8,640 bases of DNA. Source: Candidatus Methanophagaceae archaeon (GTDB taxonomy: Archaea > Halobacteriota > Syntropharchaeia > Alkanophagales > Methanospirareceae). The stretch's first letter is position 1. Every line of letters begins with the position of its first letter. Below are positions 1 to 5,003 of this stretch, one piece after another. The notes beneath the pieces were generated by a model, which was not told the DNA's origin, searched no databases, and worked only from the letters and a program-made list of their open reading frames with translations. The position numbers were made by a program, and so were the translations under genes. The stretch lies in the NCBI GenBank assembly GCA_013374505.1, contig QENJ01000243.1, forward strand, positions 1-8,640, written 5' to 3'.

Positions 1-1532
1 GATATTAGTGAACTCATACCGGTAGACCATATTTGCTACCTGGTTATTGCCATCGTGAATAGTATAGATGTTAGTGACGTTGAGAAGAAATACCGGTCTA
101 CTGCCGGCAATCCCGCGTATTCGCGCCGGATGTTGCTAAGGCTGGTGATAATGGCGTCTATTGATGCCGTGTGGTCGTCACGAAAGATAGCTAAGCAGGC
201 GCATGAGAATGTTGTCTATATGTACCTCACGGGGGACGCGAAACCGGATTTCAGGACGATCGCCAAGTTTAAGCAGGATTGCAAAGAGCTAATCGAAGCA
301 ACGTTCAAAAAAACCGTTACCACGGCTAAAGCGGCGGGAATACTTAATCTGGCGCACTTATCTACCGATGGCACCAAACTAAAGGCAAACGCATCAAACA
401 GCCACTCGCTTAGTAAAGAGGAGATTGAAGGACTCAGGCGGATATTAGAGCAGGGGATTGTGATAGATAATGAAGAAGACAAACTTTATTGGGATAAAAG
501 GGGTGATGAGCTACCGCCTGAACTTAATACGCAGGCGAAGATTCGCGATAAGATAAAGGAGCTCGAAGAAGCGTCAGGCAAGAGAATGAAGAACGCCGCG
601 AAGACGATTATCGAGCAGCATGCACTTAGTGATGACAGCGATAAAGAGCGGGTCAAAGAAAAGCTAGATAAGGCCGAGGAAGAGCTGAATACGAGTGGTC
701 AGGGTGCTGTCAGCATAACCGATCCAGAATCTAGGTTTATGCAGAATAAGAAGGGGCGGAAAGAGTTATCCTACAATCCTCAGATTTCTGTGGACTCGGA
801 CTCTGGGATAATTGCTGCTAATGGCGTTACTCAGGATTGCACGGATCATTACCAGTTGCAACCGCAGGTAGAAATGGTAGAGGCGAATTTAGGCGAGTTA
901 CCGGAGGGGACAAAGACGAGTAGCGATAATGGCTACTTTACCGGTCCCAACTTACGGTATCTAGAGGAAAAAGGTCTTGATGGCTATATACCAGACAGTA
1001 AGTAGGCGCAGGAGCATAAGGGCAAGAAAGTTGTGGATAGCCCATATACGAAAGTTAAGTTTGCTTATGACGAAGCGAATGACCAGTTTATATGCACTAA
1101 TGGTGACGTACTCGTCAGGAAGGGTGAATATAGGGTTAAAGGTAAGTTACAGTACTCATATTCTGGTGCGAACTGCAGTAAATGCCCGTTTCAGGTAGAA
1201 TGTGCCGGAAAAGGCAAAAAAAAGAAAATCACGAGCGATGAGTATGAGGGGGAACGCAGGCGGATGGCCGCTAAGATGCAGTCAGAGGCGGGTAAAGAGG
1301 AGTACAAAAAGCGAAAGGCGACTGTTGAATGGCCTTTTGGAAATATCAAGTATAATATGAAGTTTCGGGAGTTTATTACTCGGGGTATAGCAAATGTGTG
1401 TATGAGTTTAATCTGGTGTGCACGGCGCATAATATGAAGGTGATGTGGGCGAAATTATGTAGAATGGGGATTTCATTAAGTGAAATTGTCGGTTTGGTAT
1501 CAGGTCAGGCAGCTAAGGTGGCTGCTATTTAA
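1..1532 (+). pseudogene. IS1182-family DDE transposase, in-frame amber plus C-terminal frameshift, 5' end off window
   Basis: This is the transposase that cuts and rejoins IS ends. The frame is open from base 1 (DISELIPVDHICYLV), so the apparent GTG start at 55 is not the real start. Family landmarks appear in order: a YRSTAGNPAYSRRMLLRL N-terminal helical region; a first catalytic Asp in STDGTKLKANAS (codon 367-369); SITDPESRFM followed by the core YNPQISVDSDSG; a second Asp in SSDNGYF (codon 925-927); a Cys cluster CSKCPFQVEC (from about 1174); and a catalytic Glu in VEWPFGNIK (codon 1327-1329). A TAG at 1003-1005 breaks the frame, yet the same frame continues with homologous sequence (AQEHKGKK) to a TGA at 1435. 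The expected tail (EFNLVCTAHNMKV) lies in another frame from about 1404 to the TAA at 1530-1532, implying loss of one base around 1396-1403. Two lesions make it probably inactive, although the amber could be read as pyrrolysine in some methanogen relatives. Confidence 0.9.
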
Positions 1533-1643
1533 GGTTATTCGTTGAACTTCTCGAGATGTTCTCGTACTTTGGATCTTTAGTTTTGTTGGAGGGGGGTGTG
1601 TATTTTTTTGCCGGTATGAACTGTGATTTTTGTGGGACAGCCT
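1..1643 (+). mobile_element. IS1182-like insertion sequence, right-hand part (left end outside window)
   Basis: A DDE transposase of the IS1182 type fills the first 1.5 kb, and its frame is open through base 1, so the left end of the element lies outside the window. The right end is inferred at about 1641-1643. Read inward on the minus strand, the edge begins GGCTGTCCCACAAAAATCA, a typical look for IS termini of this group, and it abuts the interrupted nuclease gene exactly. The stretch 1533-1640 is non-coding and T-rich on the plus strand, as expected for an IS tail. The matching left inverted repeat and any target duplication cannot be seen, so the exact boundary is an inference. Confidence 0.7.
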
Positions 1644-2387
1644 CTAAGGAATGTAAACCACCGCAACAATCCTGCCATACTTGTCTATGATGTGAAGGTC
1701 ATCTATGTCAAGGTAAACCTCCTTTCCTTCGCATAGCCCCTTCACATATTCTTTCGCGGCTTTACCTTCTTCTGTATCAAGCTCAGGCGTGTTAATATCC
1801 GCAAACCGTATCCGGCCAACATCTTCTACCTCTATGGTGTCGCCATCTATCACGGCGGTAACTATCCCCGATTCGCCAAGCTTCGATAGGTCAATCGGTG
1901 CTGGAGAAAGAGAGGGCTTTGGTGTAAGAGACGGTTCTGGAGTATGCTTTACAAACTCGTTTCTCACTTCAAAAACCCATTCGGAATTGTTACGCACCCA
2001 ACAACGGTTATCGTCTTTCGTATCGCTTAATAGCGGTGTTTCATCTACTACGTTCCCTTCTGCATCACTTAGGGTTATCGTTTCGTTTTTGTTGTCTAAC
2101 CATTGATAGGGGAGATAGTAGACATAATAAGCACCGGGATAAAGGGTAGTGCCTTCGGGTATAGTTTCCCTTTCGCCATCCGCATTTTCTAAAGTCCAGT
2201 TGCCTATCTCCACGCTTTCATTTGAAGGGTTGTTAAGGGTAACCCACTCGGTACAACTCTCATATACCGCTGGTTTTTGGTCGAAGGCGTATAAAATTAC
2301 ATTTGAGGAAGCGGCGGGGGTTGCTAAGGCGATGCCTAAGAGAAGCGTTAAGGCAATTCCTAATATTATCCCTTGCTTTTTGTTCAT
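1644..2387 (-). CDS. Secreted lamin-tail domain / staphylococcal-nuclease-like protein, C-terminally truncated
   Basis: The 247-residue product probably acts outside the cell as a nuclease. Residues 1-27 form a signal peptide or membrane anchor with a Leu/Ile/Ala-rich core. Residues about 28-145 fit a lamin-tail domain (TEWVTLNNPS, IGNWTLEN, LYPGAYYVYY, ITLSDAEGN). Residues about 149-166 are a Pro/Ser linker. Residues 172-247 match the start of a thermonuclease (SNase) fold: VIDGDTIEV (D181, D183), RFADINTPE (R194, E202) and DKYGR (R239). N199 sits where most relatives have a metal-binding Asp. Sequons at N56, N63, N101 and N133 suit S-layer-type glycosylation. The protein ends at VVYIP, where homologues continue with an N..L...GYA segment, and the stop TAG lies at the IS edge, so about 40-60 residues are probably lost. 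There is no clear Shine-Dalgarno site before the ATG, so the message may be leaderless. Activity of the truncated form is doubtful. Confidence 0.85.
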   Translation of the reverse strand: MNKKQGIILGIALTLLLGIALATPAASSNVILYAFDQKPAVYESCTEWVTLNNPSNESVEIGNWTLENADGERETIPEGTTLYPGAYYVYYLPYQWLDNKNETITLSDAEGNVVDETPLLSDTKDDNRCWVRNNSEWVFEVRNEFVKHTPEPSLTPKPSLSPAPIDLSKLGESGIVTAVIDGDTIEVEDVGRIRFADINTPELDTEEGKAAKEYVKGLCEGKEVYLDIDDLHIIDKYGRIVAVVYIP

Positions 2388-2397
2388 TGTTACTGAT

Positions 2398-2508
2398 TCA
2401 TAGAAAAATAATAAAATGATTCATGTGATAAAGTAGAAAAGCTTTTGATACCTTTTGATGAATGTATATGCCCCAGCCTTCCCACCATCGGAATAAATTC
2501 CGAGGCAT
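2398..2508 (-). CDS. Possible 36-aa ORF with a good ribosome binding site, upstream of the nuclease
   Basis: On the minus strand an ATG at 2508 is preceded, seven bases upstream, by GGAGG (plus-strand 2516-2520). It opens a 36-codon frame starting MPRNLFRWWEGWGIYIHQKV and ending in TGA at 2398-2400, ten bases before the nuclease ATG. The peptide is rich in aromatic and hydrophobic residues and matches no family I recognise. The frame passes through the hairpin at 2485-2505, so it may be a by-product of an RNA or element end rather than a real gene. The strong ribosome binding site and tight spacing to the nuclease are the only support. It could also act as a leader ORF. Confidence 0.2.
   Translation of the reverse strand: MPRNLFRWWEGWGIYIHQKVSKAFLLYHMNHFIIFL
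2403..2418 (-). promoter_or_regulatory. Possible TATA-like box for the secreted nuclease gene
   Basis: On the minus strand the sequence TTTTATTATTTTTC lies about 16-31 bases upstream of the nuclease ATG at 2387, close to the usual archaeal TATA-to-start distance for a leaderless message. The gene has no Shine-Dalgarno motif, which agrees with this. The match to the archaeal TATA consensus is loose, and the region is AT-rich in general. Confidence 0.25.
2485..2505 (-). repeat. Strong hairpin (7 bp + 2 bp stem), possible relic of an IS200/IS605-type right end or a terminator-like stem
   Basis: The arms tcggaat (2488-2494) and attccga (2497-2503) pair perfectly around two bases, and cc/gg (2485-2486 and 2504-2505) extend the stem across a one-base bulge. 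Read on the minus strand the context is GAGGGATGCCTCGGAATTT, which resembles the conserved stem near the right end of some IS200/IS605 elements (the TnpB guide-RNA region). No TnpB gene is nearby, so if this is the origin only a scar remains. No T-tract follows on the minus strand, which argues against a simple intrinsic terminator. Confidence 0.35.
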
Positions 2509-2519
2509 CCCTCAGCCTC

Positions 2520-2591
2520 CTAGTTTCCTACACCTCTATATAGTCCTAATTCCGTCACCTTGAAACCCTCGATAATTTCTTTATTGCTCAT
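2520..2591 (-). pseudogene. Possible gene-start remnant overlapping the HEPN-motif gene (23 codons, HsdS-like start)
   Basis: On the minus strand an ATG at 2591 overlaps the last codons of the upstream 211-aa gene, in the manner of translational coupling. It encodes MSNKEIIEGFKVTELGLYR before a TAG at 2520-2522. The string EGFKVTELG resembles the first residues of many type I restriction specificity (HsdS) subunits, which usually continue IPEDW; here the match is lost after TELGL. The frame stays open past the TAG to a TGA at 2421-2423. The simplest reading is the stump of a gene whose body was deleted or replaced by the hairpin sequence. The similarity is short and could be chance. Confidence 0.25.
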
Positions 2592-3216
2592 ATAAGTCCA
2601 CTTCCAACAGCGAAACACCTTCTGGTTTTTTTAATGCCGCTTCTTTGATGAATTCGACTTCAGAACTATCAAGATACCCCCATAATGAGAATTTATCAAG
2701 TAAATACGCAAACACTTGGAAAAATATCCATCTGAACCTGAAATCATCTGAATAATAAAATGGGAAATGAATGAAATTGTTCCGCAGTGAATTAATAAGT
2801 TCTAATGAATCCTCAAACTCTTTAATTTTAGTTTCATTAGACTCTTTTTTATGGTCTTTCAGTAACTTTTTTAGTCTGTTTTTTAAATTTCCTAATGTTC
2901 TTTTTCTTGGTTCTTGGCCTAAGTACTCAGAGGGGTTGTCAAAAAATAAAATTATCTTAACCAGCCCTTCAGCAAGAACGCCGAGAAAAATATATCCAAG
3001 AGGGGTGCCAAATCGCGACTCTCGTCTATCTTCTTCAAGTAGTTTTTTGTAAAAATCAAATATATATTTCCAGTCATCAAATAGATCTCTCTTATAATTA
3101 TCTAACTTTATAGGGTCTTTTATAATTTCAATTAATTTGCATTCAAATTCTTTTGGGATGGTAAACTTTATTACTTCCAATCTTCTATGAAGTGGTTGTT
3201 TTCCTTTTTCATCCAT
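2581..3216 (-). CDS. Hypothetical protein with HEPN-type RNxxxH motif (possible ribonuclease)
   Basis: This is a 211-residue, Lys/Glu-rich, mainly helical soluble protein that I cannot assign to a named family. The ATG at 3214-3216 is preferred over the TTG one codon upstream; GGGATGAT at 3224-3231 is a weak ribosome binding site. Residues about 40-65 (NYKRDLFDDWKYIFDFYKKL) form a long amphipathic helix, and 70-95 (FGTPLGYIFLGVLAEGLVKI) is hydrophobic but too polar for a sure membrane segment. ELINSLRNNFIHF contains R145-N-x3-H150, an exact R-N-x3-H of the kind that forms the active site in HEPN ribonucleases; it follows a helix, as it does there. HEPN proteins are common toxins and antiviral effectors, but no MNT-type antitoxin partner is seen. 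Function as an RNase is an inference from a single motif plus the helical context. Confidence 0.75.
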   Translation of the reverse strand: MDEKGKQPLHRRLEVIKFTIPKEFECKLIEIIKDPIKLDNYKRDLFDDWKYIFDFYKKLLEEDRRESRFGTPLGYIFLGVLAEGLVKIILFFDNPSEYLGQEPRKRTLGNLKNRLKKLLKDHKKESNETKIKEFEDSLELINSLRNNFIHFPFYYSDDFRFRWIFFQVFAYLLDKFSLWGYLDSSEVEFIKEAALKKPEGVSLLEVDLYEQ

Positions 3217-3349
3217 CAATCATCATCCCGTTTTAATTATAAACCCCAGTCACTATACCCCCGTACTTAAGTACAAGGCCTGTACATAGCACGACCGCCG
3301 ATGACTTAAATTACACGTTTGTCACCTTTATGACCTAGGATAATAAAAA
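3217..3349. promoter_or_regulatory. Intergenic region with TATA-like box and clustered palindromes
   Basis: A TATA-like TTTATAATTA (minus strand, about 3233-3243) sits roughly 25 bases upstream of the HEPN-motif gene start, fitting a short-leader or leaderless archaeal promoter. Further upstream is a perfect 12-bp palindrome GTACTTAAGTAC (3263-3274), followed closely by AGGCCT (3276-3281) and TGTACA (3281-3286). Such symmetry just upstream of a TATA box could be an operator, but no regulator is known here. Nothing else is seen in this gap. Confidence 0.3.
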
Positions 3350-3595
3350 CTATTCGATTTTTTTGTTTTGATACTTTCCACCTAAAAGTTTGTTATAACG
3401 CGATAGAACCAAAAAAGGTATAGGATACAATATAAAATTCAATTCTTTCAACTGAGATAATATTCCTATCACAGCTAATGAGGTAACTACTGAAATGTGT
3501 AATGCAGAAGATTTGATCTCTTCCCTAAGCGCATTAAACTCAGCTAAAATATAGGCATCATCTCTCATATTTTTGGTTAGTATTCCTTTAGCCAT
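3350..3595 (-). CDS. Small membrane protein of unknown function (81 aa)
   Basis: The 81-residue protein starts at an ATG (3593-3595) with the archaeal ribosome binding site GGTGAT (minus strand, 3601-3606) five bases away, so the start is well supported. Residues 1-30 are hydrophilic (DDAYILAEFNALREEIKSS); residues about 34-48 (ISVVTSLAVIGILSQ) and 53-64 (NFILYPIPFLVL) are hydrophobic and probably form a hairpin or one to two membrane segments; the tail is basic. The EFNALREEI string before the first hydrophobic stretch recalls small prokaryotic membrane proteins with an (E)YNxLRxEI motif, which are usually longer. This copy may therefore be internally shortened. It lies just downstream of the MITE-like repeat on the same strand. 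No function can be given. Confidence 0.7.
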   Translation of the reverse strand: MAKGILTKNMRDDAYILAEFNALREEIKSSALHISVVTSLAVIGILSQLKELNFILYPIPFLVLSRYNKLLGGKYQNKKIE

Positions 3596-3621
3596 AAAAT
3601 ATCACCATATAACTGGAATTG

Positions 3622-3710
3622 CAGATAACGTTTTGTGGATAAAAGAAGTTCGCCGAAGGCGAATTTGGGCGAAGCGTAGCGAAGCGAAGCCTTTTATCCA
3701 CTGTTATCTG
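3622..3710. repeat. 89-bp inverted-repeat element (MITE-like, structured)
   Basis: The outer arms are cagataac (3622-3629) with gttatctg (3703-3710), and the inner arms are gtggataaaag (3635-3645) with cttttatccac (3691-3701). All 19 base pairs are perfect, separated by an uneven internal loop. Inside are a second hairpin, ttcgcc-gaa-ggcgaa (3649-3663), and a row of gcgaagc repeats (3669-3675, 3679-3690). The GC-rich core differs from the AT-rich genes around it. This symmetric, non-coding design is typical of a miniature mobile element or a structured intergenic repeat. No clear target duplication flanks it. Its right arm overlaps the last codons of the 348-aa gene. Confidence 0.7.
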
Positions 3711-4740
3711 AAGTGGCGCTTTGTACTTTGATTTGTTCGATAGTTTCATCTATAAGAGTTATAATGCAATTTCCAAGTTTATCAAAAGCATTTTTTTCTC
3801 TACCCAGGTAAAAACGTGCTCTTCCTAATTCGGACAATTTAACTGCGATTTCGACTAAATGATCCACTAGTTCAGATGGAACGTTAGAAGAAGCGCTGGA
3901 AGCAATAATCAGAAGTTGCGAGCCAATTATGGCAGATTTGCTTTCCAAATCTGCAAGGAATGGATCTACACGTTTTTTGTGTTCCCCACCGTAAACCGAT
4001 GTCCATAGTGTCTTAAATTCAATTAGTTTTGCCAATGCGCCTGAGTTCCATAACTTTGGTTCTAACTGTAAACCAGTTATCAAAAAGTCTGAGTTCTTGA
4101 GCCAAACACCATCAGCTAAGTTATTTGCCACCTTCTTCAAATTCTGCCTTATTTCGTCATTGTGGTTAACTAACTTTTCAACTTCCTTTACAAGTTCATG
4201 CATCCCCTTCTCCTCTAGAAAACCTAAATTCTGGAATGCAGATAAATCCATTATTAGTTCTATGTTTCTTGTACCTGATCGTAATCCTCCAGAATAGGAA
4301 ACTTTCACCTTATAAGTTAAAGGTAAGTCACTTTTGTTGAAATAGGAATTTACGCTATCAAAAAAGGTTCGCATTTCATACCCTGGGGGTATTGAGCCAA
4401 TTCCTGCCTTTATGAGAGGTATATCATTTATCTTTTCTCCCTCGCTGTTCTTAAGTGGCGGTTGAAATTCCAACTTGACATTCTTTGCAACACTTTTGCC
4501 TAGATTCTTTATAACAAGATATATCAGATACCCTTCAATATCAAAGTAGGCAACTACATATGGGGCAATCTCTTGGTCTCGAGATTCTTTCATTTCCTTA
4601 AGAATCTTTTCCGATACCTCTGTTGATTTCTTTGAGGCAGAAGCAATCTCCCATGTTTTTATTACATATATGATCAAAGTGAATAACGTTAATATTTGAA
4701 CTGCTGCAAGGATAATATCTATAATCTCTTTTTCCATCAT
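3694..4740 (-). CDS. Membrane-anchored hypothetical protein (348 aa) with predicted beta-sandwich and helical C-terminal region
   Basis: The start is well supported: GGAGG (plus-strand 4747-4751) lies six bases upstream of the ATG at 4738-4740. A second ATG follows at once. Residues about 6-27 form one membrane helix, followed by a charged linker helix (33-57). Residues about 59-165 alternate beta-like strands (APYVVAYFDIEGYLIYLVIKN, SVAKNVKLEF, IPPGYEMRTFF, LTYKVKVSYSG) and look like an immunoglobulin-like or CARDB-type fold often seen after a single N-terminal helix. Residues 170-345 are helical. The last five codons (SDNSG) and the stop fall in the right arm of the MITE-like repeat, so the native C terminus may have been replaced. 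It is probably a cell-envelope protein with a cytoplasmic or external domain; its role is unknown. Confidence 0.75.
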   Translation of the reverse strand: MMEKEIIDIILAAVQILTLFTLIIYVIKTWEIASASKKSTEVSEKILKEMKESRDQEIAPYVVAYFDIEGYLIYLVIKNLGKSVAKNVKLEFQPPLKNSEGEKINDIPLIKAGIGSIPPGYEMRTFFDSVNSYFNKSDLPLTYKVKVSYSGGLRSGTRNIELIMDLSAFQNLGFLEEKGMHELVKEVEKLVNHNDEIRQNLKKVANNLADGVWLKNSDFLITGLQLEPKLWNSGALAKLIEFKTLWTSVYGGEHKKRVDPFLADLESKSAIIGSQLLIIASSASSNVPSELVDHLVEIAVKLSELGRARFYLGREKNAFDKLGNCIITLIDETIEQIKVQSATSDNSG

Positions 4741-4757
4741 CTACATCCTCCTGTATT

Positions 4758-4853
4758 TCAATAAGCTAAACTTCCCTCCAAGCGACGTTTCAGATAACTT
4801 CGATATATCCGAACATGGTTCGCATATACATCCCTATGGTCGTACTTCTCCAC
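4758..4853 (-). CDS. Possible 31-aa ORF with ribosome binding site, upstream of the 348-aa gene
   Basis: On the minus strand a GTG at 4853 follows AGGAG (plus-strand 4859-4863) by five bases and opens a 31-codon frame (VEKYDHRDVYANHVRIYRSY...) ending in TGA at 4758-4760, 17 bases before the 348-aa gene. The peptide is charged and Tyr/Arg-rich with no hydrophobic segment. It would lie between the promoter at about 4931-4945 and the 348-aa gene, so it would be co-transcribed. The ribosome binding site is convincing, but the length is too short to be sure, and no family is recognised. Confidence 0.3.
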   Translation of the reverse strand: MEKYDHRDVYANHVRIYRSYLKRRLEGSLAY

Positions 4854-4930
4854 CTTTACTCCTCTTACCCTCCTTTCATCTGTAAGTTATCCAACGGACT
4901 TTTAATCTTATACCATAAAATAACTCTTGA

Positions 4931-4945
4931 GATATATAATATAAA
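4931..4945 (-). promoter_or_regulatory. TATA-like promoter for the leftward genes
   Basis: TTTATATTATATATC on the minus strand is a close match to an archaeal TATA box. Transcription would begin about 25 bases further on, near 4908, leaving a leader before the 31-aa ORF and the 348-aa gene. It is divergent from the recombinase promoter at 4963. Confidence 0.35.
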
Positions 4946-4962
4946 GCATCCCGCGATATATT

Positions 4963-4998
4963 CTATATAAACATATCACCAATATTTTTAATAGTGAT
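4963..4998 (+). promoter_or_regulatory. TATA-like box and GTGAT ribosome binding site for the serine recombinase
   Basis: ctatataaa (4963-4971) has the form of an archaeal TATA box and predicts a start of transcription near 4993. GTGAT (4994-4998), part of the GGAGGTGAT archaeal ribosome binding consensus, lies five bases before the ATG at 5004. The leader would be about ten bases or less. Confidence 0.4.
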
Positions 4999-5003
4999 AA
5001 ATC

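Noticed and set aside
216..482. Minus-strand frame opposite the transposase (and similarly 1191-1430)
   Set aside because: Antisense shadow of the transposase frame, which has clear family motifs.
14..1620. Nine-base inverted match tcataccgg (14-22) and ccggtatga (1612-1620) as IS terminal repeats
   Set aside because: The left copy is inside conserved transposase coding sequence (LIPVDH), so it cannot be the IS terminus; probably chance.
3669..3690. CRISPR-like repeat from the gcgaagc units
   Set aside because: The units are only seven bases, overlap or nearly touch, and have no spacers.
3622..3710. Integron attC-like site (outer arms with AAC / GTT)
   Set aside because: The arms do not fit RYYYAAC / GTTRRRY beyond the AAC/GTT bases, and there is no tyrosine integron integrase nearby.
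4815..4970. Plus-strand 51-codon ORF between the divergent genes
   Set aside because: No ribosome binding site, low-complexity AT-driven residues, and it overlaps the likely divergent promoters.
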